In this document: piece by piece, positions 1 to 7,525 of the stretch
Position numbering within the stretch: the first letter of the stretch is position 1
How the letters are laid out: each line of letters opens with the position of its first letter
Assembly (NCBI GenBank): GCA_024235635.1
Contig: JACKMA010000003.1
Span: forward strand, 186,001 to 250,000
Length of the DNA stretch: 64,000 nucleotides
Origin: Zoogloeaceae bacterium
GTDB lineage: Bacteria > Pseudomonadota > Gammaproteobacteria > Burkholderiales > Rhodocyclaceae
Reading direction: 5' to 3'
Made by a program: the position numbers and the translations under genes
The notes under the pieces: generated by a model
Databases searched by the model: none
What the model saw: the letters and a program-made list of their open reading frames with translations, nothing else
What the model was told of the DNA's origin: nothing

Positions 1-142
1 GCACGCTGCCGCTGGCCCGCTCGATGACGATGCCGAGGTCTCCGGTGCCCCGCAGATCCGTCACCGGCTGGCCGGCGCAAGCCGCGACCACGACGGTCGC
101 GAGGCCGGCCAGCACCCTGGATATGGCACAACGCCAGTTCAT
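1..142 (-). CDS. nirF: NirF-like heme d1 biosynthesis lipoprotein, N-terminal part
   Basis: This is the 5' part of a minus-strand gene that runs off the left edge; about 47 residues are visible. They begin with a lipoprotein-type signal (hydrophobic run, then VVAAC with the lipid-attachment Cys near residue 22), followed by LRGTGDLGIVIERASGSV, which matches the N-terminus of NirF as I know the family. NirF is a periplasmic protein needed to make heme d1, the special cofactor of NirS. Its ATG overlaps the nirC stop as ATGA, so the two are probably translationally coupled. Identification rests on a short stretch plus the nirS-nirC context. Confidence 0.75.
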   Translation of the reverse strand, partial: MNWRCAISRVLAGLATVVVAACAGQPVTDLRGTGDLGIVIERASGSV

Positions 143-507
143 CGCCGGCCTCCGGCATCCAGGGACGGGAAACCGCGCCGCAGTTGATCGATGATCCAGG
201 CGGCTTCGGCCTCGCTGACGAAGCGCGACCAGCCGGGCATTGCGGTACCGGGCCGGCCGGACAACACGGTGGCAATCAGCGACGCCGTCGGCTTGCCGGC
301 CAGGGCTTCGGGCAGCAGGGCCGGGCCGAGCCCGCCTTTCAGGGTGAGTCCATGGCACGAGCCGCAGTCCTGGCGCACCATCGCCACCAGCGCCTGGCGC
401 CGCGATCCGTCGGGCTCGGCGGCACCGGCAGTGCCGACACCGATCAGTGTCAGCACCAGCAGTACGACCGCGTGGATGATTGCCAGACGCAAGCGCGAGC
501 CCTCCAT
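139..507 (-). CDS. nirC: NirC-like periplasmic c-type cytochrome
   Basis: A 122-residue protein with an N-terminal hydrophobic signal segment (residues about 7-28, ending GTAGAAE) and a single heme c site CGSCH near residue 45. A distal Met ligand is likely in the TAMPGW motif. NirC-type cytochromes donate electrons to, or help mature, cytochrome cd1 nitrite reductase. I start it at the ATG at 507 because the signal peptide follows at once; the longer upstream frame reads as Arg-rich shadow sequence. It sits 173 bases after nirS and overlaps nirF by four bases. A Dnr/FNR-type box lies 44 bases upstream of the start, suggesting its own nitrogen-oxide-responsive promoter. Confidence 0.82.
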   Translation of the reverse strand: MEGSRLRLAIIHAVVLLVLTLIGVGTAGAAEPDGSRRQALVAMVRQDCGSCHGLTLKGGLGPALLPEALAGKPTASLIATVLSGRPGTAMPGWSRFVSEAEAAWIIDQLRRGFPSLDAGGRR

Positions 508-550
508 TAGGTAGTGATGTCGATTTTCGAAGCGGGCGCGTTGCGCTGCC

Positions 551-564
551 TTGATCGCCGTCAA
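551..564. promoter_or_regulatory. FNR/Dnr-type box in front of nirC
   Basis: The sequence TTGATCGCCGTCAA matches the FNR/Dnr consensus TTGAT-N4-ATCAA at 9 of 10 informative positions. Its centre is about 51 bases upstream of the nirC start codon, so activation from a -41.5 position would give a short leader. It lies downstream of the nirS terminator hairpin, consistent with separate control of nirC-nirF. The match is direct; activity is inferred. Confidence 0.65.
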
Positions 565-596
565 GGGTGGCGCCCCACCGCCCGATCGAAAGAAAC

Positions 597-616
597 GCGG
601 GCCCCGCAGGGCCCGC
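597..616 (-). terminator. Rho-independent-like terminator after nirS
   Basis: An 8-bp perfect stem (GCGGGCCC / GGGCCCGC) with a CGCA loop. Read on the minus strand it is followed by a T-rich run (GTTTCTTTC). It lies 65 bases after the nirS stop and before nirC, so it probably ends or attenuates the nirS transcript. Confidence 0.6.
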
Positions 617-680
617 CTTGTCCGGCCGGATCGGCGCACGGCATTCCCGTGAAGACGCCGGTCCGCCCCCGTGTGTACGA

Positions 681-2408
681 TCAGTACACGTCGTGCTGGG
701 TGTTATGGACGTTGAAGTGGCCCGTCGGCGTAATCAGCTTCGGATCCTTGATCACCGCCTTCAACTCGAGGGTGTTGTCGTCGACCACGACCACGGCCGA
801 CTCCTTGTCCTTCGCGCTCCACACCGAGAACCACACCTCGTCGCCGGCCTTGTTGTACTCCGGTTGCACGACCCGCTTGGCGCCGTCGTCGGTCAGGCCT
901 GCCCAATCGGCGATCGGCAGCACCTTGTAGCCGCCACCGAGATTGGTGGTGTCATACACCGCGACACTCTGCGAGATCTTCGGGTCGGGGTTCAGCGGGT
1001 TGTCGACATACAGGTGCTTGGACTTCGGATGGGTCTTGATGAACAGCGACCCACCGCCCTGGCTCTTCAGCGTCTCGACCATCTTCCAGGCCTGGTCCGG
1101 ATGCCCCGTCGGATCGGTGCCGATCAGCGCGATCGAGTCGTCGCCGAGGTGGCCGGTGGCCCACACCGGACCGAACTTCGGATGCATGAAGTTGGCACCG
1201 CGACCGGGGTGCGGAATCGCCCCGACCTCGACCAGGCCGGCCAGCTTGCCTTCCTTGGCGTCGATCGCCGCGATCTTGTTGGACTTGTTCGCCGCCACCA
1301 GGAAGTAGCGCTTGGAACTGTCCCAGCCACCGTCGTGGAGGAAACGGGCCGATCCGATCTCGGTCACCTTGAGGTTGTCGATGTCGGAGTAGTCGACCAT
1401 CAGCGTCTTGCCGGTCTCCTTCACGTTGACGACGAATTCCGGCTTGAAGTGCGAGGCCACGATCGACGCGACCCGAGGCTCCGGATGGTACTCCTGGGTG
1501 TCCACTGTCATACCGCGGGTAGACACGATCTTCAGCGGCTCCAGCGTGTCGCCCTTCATGACGACGTACTGAGGCGGCCAGTAGGAGCCTGCGATCGCGA
1601 ACTTGTCCTCGAAGCCCTTGTACTTGGAGGTATCGACCGAGCGCGCCTCGAGACCGATGCGGATCTCGGCGACGTTGTCGGGCTTCTCCATCCACAGGTC
1701 GATCATGTTCACCTTGGCGTCGCGACCGATCACGTACAGGTAGCGCCCCGAAGCCGACAGCCGCGAAATGTGCACCGCATAGCCGGTCTTGACGATGTTG
1801 ATGATCTTCTTGGTGTCGCCGTCGATCAGCGCGACCTCGCCGGTGTCGCGTAGCGTCGTCGCGAAGATGTTGCTGATGTTGAAATCGTTCATCTTCTTGG
1901 TCGGACGCTGCTCGGGCGGCACGATCACCTTCCATGTCGCCTTCATCTCGGGCATGCCGTACTCGGGCGGTTGCGGCGGCGTCTGCTGGATGTAGCGGGC
2001 CATCAGGTCCACTTCGTCGTCGCTCAGTTCACCCGAGGTGCCCCAGTTCGGCATACCGGCCGCCGAACCGTACTTGATGAAGGTCTTCAGATATTCGGTG
2101 CCGTTGGTGATGGTCTTGTCCGGCGTCAGCGGCTTGCCGGTCGCGCCCTTGCGCAGCACGCCGTGGCAGCCGGCACAGCGCTGGAAGTAGATCTTGCGCG
2201 CCGTGTCGAATTCCGCCTTGGTCATCTGCGGCGCTTTCGGATTGATGTCCTGGTACATCTCCACGTTCGCCAGCGGCGAACTCGCCGCCTCGTAATTCAC
2301 CTCTGCCGGCGAGACCTTGTTGCCGGCCTGCGCGTAACCTGCCGCGATCAGCGTCGGCATCGCTGCCAGCGCGAACACGCGCATCCGTTGCATACCACCC
2401 CGTTTCAT
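681..2408 (-). CDS. nirS: Cytochrome cd1 nitrite reductase NirS
   Basis: This 575-residue periplasmic enzyme reduces nitrite to nitric oxide, the defining step of denitrification. It has a signal peptide (cleavage near AGYAQA), a c-type cytochrome domain at about residues 40-150 with heme motif CAGCH near residue 78, and an eight-bladed d1-heme propeller over the remaining 420 residues, ending in NVHNTQHDVY as typical of NirS. Length matches the family. A second in-frame ATG (MQRMRV, 2393) lies 15 bases inside and may be the true start. It is divergent from nirE across a 162-base region carrying an FNR/Dnr-type box, and a hairpin terminator follows. Identity is clear from whole-length similarity. 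Confidence 0.97.
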   Translation of the reverse strand: MKRGGMQRMRVFALAAMPTLIAAGYAQAGNKVSPAEVNYEAASSPLANVEMYQDINPKAPQMTKAEFDTARKIYFQRCAGCHGVLRKGATGKPLTPDKTITNGTEYLKTFIKYGSAAGMPNWGTSGELSDDEVDLMARYIQQTPPQPPEYGMPEMKATWKVIVPPEQRPTKKMNDFNISNIFATTLRDTGEVALIDGDTKKIINIVKTGYAVHISRLSASGRYLYVIGRDAKVNMIDLWMEKPDNVAEIRIGLEARSVDTSKYKGFEDKFAIAGSYWPPQYVVMKGDTLEPLKIVSTRGMTVDTQEYHPEPRVASIVASHFKPEFVVNVKETGKTLMVDYSDIDNLKVTEIGSARFLHDGGWDSSKRYFLVAANKSNKIAAIDAKEGKLAGLVEVGAIPHPGRGANFMHPKFGPVWATGHLGDDSIALIGTDPTGHPDQAWKMVETLKSQGGGSLFIKTHPKSKHLYVDNPLNPDPKISQSVAVYDTTNLGGGYKVLPIADWAGLTDDGAKRVVQPEYNKAGDEVWFSVWSAKDKESAVVVVDDNTLELKAVIKDPKLITPTGHFNVHNTQHDVY

Positions 2409-2487
2409 AGCCTTTCTCCCTAGAAGAATTCAGGACAGCGGCCATTTCCGCTGGTCCGCAGAATGCCGACCCGGCTTTTCCGCTTCC

Positions 2488-2501
2488 TTGACGAGAGTCA
2501 A
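2488..2501. promoter_or_regulatory. FNR/Dnr-type palindrome between nirS and nirE
   Basis: TTGACGAGAGTCAA is a perfect inverted repeat, one base per half-site away from TTGAT-N4-ATCAA. It lies 80 bases before the nirS start and 70 bases before the nirE start, so a single site could drive both directions. On the nirE side a -10-like TAGAGT at 2525-2530 sits at the spacing expected for class II activation. The likely regulator is the Dnr-like protein encoded at 3514-4242. Confidence 0.65.
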
Positions 2502-2570
2502 TCCGCAATCACGGGCGAGTTCGATAGAGTCTGCCGCAAGCTTGAATTCACTTTTGCCGGGAGCGAGCAC

Positions 2571-3470
2571 ATGAGCAGATTGGCGATATCGGCACAGCCT
2601 GGAACGGCCACGTCGGGCAGCGGACTGCTGGCCCGTGGCCGCGCCGGCAGCTTCGGCGGCCCCGACGAACTCGACGGCCGGGGCGCGCTGCAGCGCCCGG
2701 CCGGCGGTCGCGGCCGCGTGATCCTCGTCGGCGCCGGGCCCGGCGACCCCGACCTGCTGACGCTGCGGGCGATCCAACGCATTCGCGACGCCGACGTGGT
2801 GGTGTTCGACCACCTCGTCGGCAGCGACATTCTCGATCTGATCCCGGTCGACACCCAGCGCATCTACGTCGGCAAGCGCGCCGGCCACCACACCCTGCCA
2901 CAGGATCGAATCAACCAGTTGCTGGTCGAGCTGGCCGGTGCCGGCGCCTGCGTGGTCCGGCTCAAGGGCGGCGATCCGTTCGTGTTCGGCCGCGGCGGCG
3001 AGGAGCTCGAGGAACTCGCAGCGGCCGGCATCGACTTCGAGGTGGTGCCCGGCATAACGGCGGCCAGCGGCATTTCCGCCTATGCCGGTATTCCGCTGAC
3101 CCATCGCGAACATGCCCAGTCCTGCGTGCTGGTCACCGGTCACCTGAAGGACGGCAGTCTCGATCTGGACTGGCCGATGCTTGCCCGTCCGCGCCAGACC
3201 GTGGTGTTCTACATGGGCGTCGGCGCCCTCGAACAGATCTGCAACCGCTTGCGGGCCCACGGCCTGCCAGACGAACATCCCGCCGCGCTGGTCGAGAACG
3301 GCACCTTGCCGAATCAGCGTACCATCACCGGCAACTTGCGCACGTTGCCGGCACTGGCCCGCGGCGCCGGCATCAAGCCGCCGGCGTTGCTGATCGTCGG
3401 CAGCGTGGTTTCGCTGCGCGACACGATCGCCTGGTTCGAGCGCCGGACGGCCGACTGCGAGGCCGCGTGA
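2571..3470 (+). CDS. nirE: Uroporphyrinogen-III C-methyltransferase (NirE/CobA type)
   Basis: This 299-residue SAM-dependent methyltransferase makes precorrin-2 from uroporphyrinogen III, the branch-point step for heme d1, siroheme and cobalamin. SUMT motifs are all present: VGAGPGDPDLLTL near residue 50, VRLKGGDPFVFGRGGEE in the middle, then VVPGITAASGISAYAGIPLTHR. There is no CysG-type dehydrogenase domain. I chose the ATG at 2571 over upstream starts because the earlier residues do not look conserved; the start remains somewhat uncertain, since an N-terminal extension of about 40 residues precedes the core. The position next to nirS and dnr makes heme d1 synthesis (NirE) the likeliest job. 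Confidence 0.9.
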   Translation: MSRLAISAQPGTATSGSGLLARGRAGSFGGPDELDGRGALQRPAGGRGRVILVGAGPGDPDLLTLRAIQRIRDADVVVFDHLVGSDILDLIPVDTQRIYVGKRAGHHTLPQDRINQLLVELAGAGACVVRLKGGDPFVFGRGGEELEELAAAGIDFEVVPGITAASGISAYAGIPLTHREHAQSCVLVTGHLKDGSLDLDWPMLARPRQTVVFYMGVGALEQICNRLRAHGLPDEHPAALVENGTLPNQRTITGNLRTLPALARGAGIKPPALLIVGSVVSLRDTIAWFERRTADCEAA

Positions 3471-3513
3471 ACCACTGCAGCCGTGGGTCGGGCCGCAGCA
3501 CCGGAGAACCGTC

Positions 3514-4242
3514 ATGAGCCACGCCGCCGCCCCACATATCGACATCGCGCAGGCGTTGCGCCGGTTGCCGCTGTTTTCCGAGATCACCGACGAACAGCTT
3601 CGCATGCTGGTCGGCGCCACCCACGAACGCGACCTCGCCCGCGGCGAGATCCTGTTCCAGCAAGGCGACCCGCCGAAGGGCTTCTACTATGTCATCCGCG
3701 GCCAGATCAAGCTCGCGTTCGCGTCGCGCCAGGGCAACGAGAAGGTGGTCGAGGTACTGGGCCCTAGCCAGAGCTTCGGCGAGGCCGTCCTGTTCATGGA
3801 TCGCAATTATCCGGTGTTCGCCGAGGCACTCGCCGACAGCCAGTTGCTGTTGATCGACCGCGGCGTGGTATTCACGCTGATCGAGGAAGACCCCCACTTC
3901 GCCCGATCCCTGCTCGCCGGCATGGCGATCCGGCTGCACGGCATGGTGCGGGATGTCGAAGCCTATTCGCTCAACAGCGGCGCCCAACGGGTGGTCTCGT
4001 ACCTGATGTCGCTTGGCGACACGCTCAGCCCGGGCGCCTCCCTGCCCTGCACCCGACCGCCGCAGGACCCGATCACGGTGACACTGCCGGTCAGCAAGCA
4101 TGTGCTGGCCTCGCGCCTCAATCTGGTTCCCGAGACCCTGTCGCGGATCTTTCACGACCTTGCCGATCGCGGGCTGATCCATGTGCACGGCAGCGAGATC
4201 ACGCTGACGGACGTCGCCGGGCTGCGCGAACTGGGCGACTGA
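3514..4242 (+). CDS. dnr: Crp/Fnr-family regulator, Dnr/NnrR type
   Basis: A 242-residue regulator with an N-terminal cyclic-nucleotide-binding fold (about residues 15-130, with GFYYVIRGQIKL), a dimerisation helix and a C-terminal winged helix-turn-helix whose recognition region reads SKHVLASRLNLVPETLSRIF. It lacks the N-terminal cysteine cluster of oxygen-sensing Fnr, which places it with the Dnr/NnrR proteins that respond to nitric oxide through heme. It has a GGAGAA ribosome site at good spacing and follows nirE by 43 bases, probably in one transcript. The E-TLSR recognition motif fits the TTGAT-type boxes at 551 and 2488. The exact subgroup is inferred. Confidence 0.87.
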   Translation: MSHAAAPHIDIAQALRRLPLFSEITDEQLRMLVGATHERDLARGEILFQQGDPPKGFYYVIRGQIKLAFASRQGNEKVVEVLGPSQSFGEAVLFMDRNYPVFAEALADSQLLLIDRGVVFTLIEEDPHFARSLLAGMAIRLHGMVRDVEAYSLNSGAQRVVSYLMSLGDTLSPGASLPCTRPPQDPITVTLPVSKHVLASRLNLVPETLSRIFHDLADRGLIHVHGSEITLTDVAGLRELGD

Positions 4243-4335
4243 GAGGCCGCCGGCAAGGATCCCGCACGTGCTCGTCCCTGCCTGCATGCAGTCGCGCATA
4301 GGGACCTGCCCGAGCCGCTGGCAGGCATCGTCGAT

Positions 4336-4363
4336 TTGACAACCGGCATTAATTCCATAATAT
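4336..4363 (+). promoter_or_regulatory. arsR promoter with overlapping operator; leaderless transcript likely
   Basis: TTGACA at 4336-4341 and TAATAT at 4358-4363 are spaced by 16 bases, a near-consensus sigma-70 promoter. Transcription should start about seven bases on, at or next to the arsR ATG at 4371. An inverted repeat TTCCATA (4353-4359) / TATGGAA (4370-4376) covers the -10 element and start codon and is a plausible ArsR operator. Confidence 0.65.
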
Positions 4364-4370
4364 TCGAAAT

Positions 4371-4694
4371 ATGGAAGAAGATGCCGTCATCAAGGCCATG
4401 TCCGCCCTCGCCCACGCCAACCGCCTGCGAATCTTCCGGCTGCTGGTGGTCGCCGGCGGCGCCGGCGCCACGCCCGGCACGATCGCCGACTCGCTGGCGC
4501 TGCCGGCGGCAACGCTTTCCTTCCACCTCAAGGAGTTGCTCAACGCCGGCCTGATCGGCCAGCAACGCCAGGGGCGCAACCTGATCTACCGGGCCGACTA
4601 CGCGCAGATGGGCGCACTGCTGGCCTATCTCACCGACAACTGCTGCCAGGGCGAGGCCTGCGACCAACCGGCCGCGCTCTCCTGCCAGTGCTGA
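4371..4694 (+). CDS. arsR: ArsR/SmtB-family metalloregulator
   Basis: A 107-residue winged-helix repressor: LAHANRLRIFRLL and SLALPAATLSFHLKEL (recognition helix) are typical ArsR features. Family members release DNA when arsenite binds cysteines. Here the cysteines are in the C-terminal tail (NCC near residue 90, EAC, then a terminal SCQC), not in the classical CVC of the recognition helix, so the sensor site is the C-terminal type. It heads an operon with arsI, arsC and acr3 and follows a strong promoter that overlaps its start codon, so autorepression is likely. Confidence 0.9.
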   Translation: MEEDAVIKAMSALAHANRLRIFRLLVVAGGAGATPGTIADSLALPAATLSFHLKELLNAGLIGQQRQGRNLIYRADYAQMGALLAYLTDNCCQGEACDQPAALSCQC

Positions 4695-4704
4695 AGGAGT
4701 TCCG

Positions 4705-5217
4705 ATGAAGCGTTTCCACGTACACCTCAAGGTCGCCGACCTCGATTCGAGCATCGCCTTCTATTCGCAGTTGCTCGGCGCCGCACCGACGCGGGTCGAG
4801 GGCGACTACGCCAAATGGATGCTCGACGACCCACGGATCAATTTCGCGATCTCGTGCCGTGGCGGCACGCCCGGCGTCGACCATCTCGGTTTCCAGGTCG
4901 AATCCGAGCATGAACTCGCCGCGATGAAGACCGCGGCGCGCGAGGCCGGCACCCTCGGCCTCGACGAGGGCGAGACCACCTGCTGCTATGCGCGCAGCGA
5001 GAAGCACTGGATCGTCGACCCCGACGGCCTCGCCTGGGAACAGTTCCACACGCTGGCCGACATTCCGGTGTTCTCGAGTGCGCCGGCCGACGCCGACACC
5101 GCCTGCTGTACCCCCGCGGCAGCGGTCGCGGTTGCGGCGCCGAAGTCGGCCTGCTGTGCACCGGCGCCGGTCAACGCCGGCGACGGCCGGCCGGGTGGCA
5201 AGTCGTCGTGCTGCTGA
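4705..5217 (+). CDS. arsI: ArsI-type C-As lyase (VOC/glyoxalase fold) with Cys-rich tail
   Basis: A 170-residue vicinal-oxygen-chelate protein. The core (residues 1-120) has His5/His7, His60 and Glu112 as likely Fe(II) ligands and the vicinal pair Cys93-Cys94 (ETTCCYA) that binds trivalent organoarsenicals in ArsI. ArsI splits the carbon-arsenic bond of methylarsenite and aromatic arsenicals; close relatives are annotated CadI. An Ala/Pro-rich tail from about residue 125 carries three further CC pairs, the last at the C-terminus, and may be a metalloid trap. It lies 10 bases after arsR with a GGAG ribosome site. CadI-like cadmium binding is the alternative, but the arsenic operon favours ArsI. 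Confidence 0.83.
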   Translation: MKRFHVHLKVADLDSSIAFYSQLLGAAPTRVEGDYAKWMLDDPRINFAISCRGGTPGVDHLGFQVESEHELAAMKTAAREAGTLGLDEGETTCCYARSEKHWIVDPDGLAWEQFHTLADIPVFSSAPADADTACCTPAAAVAVAAPKSACCAPAPVNAGDGRPGGKSSCC

Positions 5218-5254
5218 GCGTGCCGATGGCCACATCGCCTCGCCGGAGCGGATC

Positions 5255-5761
5255 TTGACGACCACCGGCATCCTGATCCTGTGCACCCACAACTCGGCCC
5301 GCAGCGTGCTGGCCGAGGGCATGCTCGCCCACTGGGCGCGCCGACTCGAAAGCAACGTCCGCGCCTACAGCGCCGGCAGCACGCCCTCCGGCCGCGTCCA
5401 TCCGCTGGCGCTCGAGGTGCTCGCCGCCGCCGGCGTCGACTGCGCGGGCCTGCGCAGCAAATCCTGGGACGCGTTCGCCGGCCCCGACGCGCCGCCGCTC
5501 GCCGCCGTGATCACGGTCTGCGACAACGCGGCGGCCGAAACCTGCCCGGTGTTCCACGGCGTCGCCGGTCGGCCCGTGCGCGTGCACTGGGGCTACCCCG
5601 ATCCATCGGCGGCTGGCGGCGACGAGCAAGAACGCCGCCGCGCCTTCGAACTCACCCGGCAGGCCATCGGCTACCGCATGCTGCAACTGCTCGCACTGCC
5701 GCTCGAAGACCTGACGCCACCCGAACTGCAGTCCATCCTGCAGTACGTCGGCACCACCTGA
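5255..5761 (+). CDS. arsC: Arsenate reductase, thioredoxin-coupled LMW phosphatase type
   Basis: A 168-residue protein of the low-molecular-weight protein tyrosine phosphatase fold. The P-loop CTHNSARS (CX5R) gives the first catalytic Cys, and VCDNAAAETC supplies the Cys-X6-Cys pair that relays the disulfide in thioredoxin-dependent ArsC. It reduces arsenate to arsenite for export by Acr3. I place the start at a TTG (5255): GGAG lies six bases upstream and the beta-strand GILILC follows at once, whereas upstream in-frame sequence is the out-of-frame shadow of arsI. It sits 37 bases after arsI and 10 before acr3. Confidence 0.9.
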   Translation: MTTTGILILCTHNSARSVLAEGMLAHWARRLESNVRAYSAGSTPSGRVHPLALEVLAAAGVDCAGLRSKSWDAFAGPDAPPLAAVITVCDNAAAETCPVFHGVAGRPVRVHWGYPDPSAAGGDEQERRRAFELTRQAIGYRMLQLLALPLEDLTPPELQSILQYVGTT

Positions 5762-5771
5762 GAATCCTGCG

Positions 5772-6854
5772 ATGACCGCCAGTACGCCAGCCGCGGGGAG
5801 CGCCCCGGCACCGATGAGTCTGTTCGAGCGCTACCTGACTGTCTGGGTGGCGCTGTGCATCGTCGCCGGCATCGCCCTCGGCCAGTGGCTGCCGGCGCCC
5901 GTGCAGTTCATCGGACGCCTCGAGGTCGCCCGCGTCAATCTGCCGGTCGGGGCACTGATCTGGGTGATGATCATCCCGATGCTGGCCAAGGTCGATTTCG
6001 GCGCCCTCGGCGAGATCCGCCAGCACGTGCGCGGCATCGGCGTCACGCTGTTCGTGAACTGGCTGGTCAAGCCCTTCTCGATGGCCCTGCTCGGCTGGCT
6101 GTTCATCCGCCACCTGTTCGCGCCGTGGCTGCCGGCCGGCGAGCTCGACAGCTACATCGCCGGCCTGATCCTGCTGGCGGCGGCACCGTGCACGGCGATG
6201 GTCTTCGTCTGGAGCCGGCTGTCCAACGGCGATCCGCTGTTCACGCTGTCGCAAGTGGCGGTCAACGACACCATCATGGTGTTTGCCTTCGCCCCGCTGG
6301 TCGGCCTGCTGCTCGGCATCTCGGCGATCACCGTGCCGTGGGAGACCCTGTTGACCTCGGTGGTGCTCTACATCGTGATTCCGGTGGTCCTCGCCCAACT
6401 GTGGCGGCGCGCCCTGCTGGCCAACGGCGAGGCCGCCTTCGACGCCGCGATGGCCAGCGCCGGCCACTGGTCGATCGTCGCCCTGCTCGCCACCCTGGTG
6501 CTGCTGTTCGCATTTCAGGGCGAGGCGATCCTCGCCCAGCCGCTGGTGATCGCCCTGCTCGCGGTGCCGATCCTGATCCAGGTACTGTTCAACTCGTCGC
6601 TGGCTTATTACCTCAACCGCCTGGTCGGCGAAAAGCACTCGGTGGCCTGCCCGTCGGCCCTGATCGGCGCATCGAACTTCTTCGAACTGGCCGTCGCCGC
6701 CGCGATCAGCCTGTTCGGCTTCGAATCCGGCGCCGCGCTGGCCACCGTCGTCGGCGTGCTGATCGAGGTCCCGGTGATGCTGCTGGTGGTACGCGCGGTC
6801 AATCGCAGCAAGGCGTGGTACGAGCGGGGGGTGGGTCGAACGGTGGGTGCCTGA
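5772..6854 (+). CDS. acr3: Arsenite efflux permease Acr3
   Basis: A 360-residue integral membrane protein with about ten predicted transmembrane helices, of the bile acid:sodium symporter (BASS) superfamily. The motif AAAPCTAMVFVWS contains the Cys essential in Acr3, and LIGASNFFELAVAAAISLFG is the other family signature. It extrudes arsenite made by ArsC. It is the last gene of the arsR-arsI-arsC-acr3 operon. An internal ATG at residue 15 (MSLFERY) is a possible alternative start, since the first 14 residues are Ala/Pro-rich. Confidence 0.94.
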   Translation: MTASTPAAGSAPAPMSLFERYLTVWVALCIVAGIALGQWLPAPVQFIGRLEVARVNLPVGALIWVMIIPMLAKVDFGALGEIRQHVRGIGVTLFVNWLVKPFSMALLGWLFIRHLFAPWLPAGELDSYIAGLILLAAAPCTAMVFVWSRLSNGDPLFTLSQVAVNDTIMVFAFAPLVGLLLGISAITVPWETLLTSVVLYIVIPVVLAQLWRRALLANGEAAFDAAMASAGHWSIVALLATLVLLFAFQGEAILAQPLVIALLAVPILIQVLFNSSLAYYLNRLVGEKHSVACPSALIGASNFFELAVAAAISLFGFESGAALATVVGVLIEVPVMLLVVRAVNRSKAWYERGVGRTVGA

Positions 6855-6912
6855 AACCGTCGCCACCGCCAGTTCCGGTGTTGCACAAGCTCAGCGGGCA
6901 AGGCACGCACGA

Positions 6913-7293
6913 TCAATCACTCAAGGGTTCGACCTGAAGGCGCCCTTGTGCCGCAAACTGTGCCGGCCACAGCGATCGCTTGATTCCCGTACGGAATACG
7001 TTGTCATAGACATGGTCGCCCACCTGGACGCCGAAATGTCGACCGTTCGTAGCAATCGCCGCTCCGGCGAGATGATCGAAGGGCAATTTCATGCCCTCGT
7101 CCGCCATGATGATGTATCCATGCTTGGCAGGATTCACGCCAACGGCCACCAGTTCAAGACGTACTGCCGTTATTCCGTGTCGTTCGAATTCTCGCTTCAG
7201 TGCGATCGAACATTCCATGCACTCGAACACGCCGAACCGCTTCGCAACGGATTCTGCGATTGCAGCAACCTGCCCGTAAGGAATTTTGCTCAT
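6913..7293 (-). CDS. Small papain-fold (Tox-PL-2-like) protein
   Basis: A 126-residue protein with no signal peptide or membrane segment. It shows the layout of the papain-fold toxin 2 domain: FECMECS near the N-terminus (Cys25/Cys28), NGRHFGVQV (His86) and VYDNVF (Asp97), which can form a Cys-His-Asp triad. Family members are usually C-terminal warheads of polymorphic toxins, but here the domain stands alone with no delivery module or visible immunity gene. I chose the ATG at 7293, which has GGAGCGGGG upstream; a TTG at 7320 would add nine residues. The gene is at about 55-57% G+C in sampled lines against about 68% nearby, suggesting transfer. Family assignment is from motif memory. Confidence 0.62.
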   Translation of the reverse strand: MSKIPYGQVAAIAESVAKRFGVFECMECSIALKREFERHGITAVRLELVAVGVNPAKHGYIIMADEGMKLPFDHLAGAAIATNGRHFGVQVGDHVYDNVFRTGIKRSLWPAQFAAQGRLQVEPLSD

Positions 7294-7525
7294 TGCCGGC
7301 CCCGCTCCAAGGCTTGCCAAGTCTCACTCGTAGCATAATGGCATGATCCGGCAGCGCTGAGCGTGCTCCCTGAAGAGTCATGGGCTTGGCGATCCGGACC
7401 TGCCCGTTCCTTTTGTGCAGGGAACGAGGACACAGGCCGAGTTGCGCAGATCACGCCGATTCAATGTCCCGGGCGAACTCCCGCCGTAAACGGCGCCTGC
7501 CGCCATCGGCATGGATGCACTTCAC

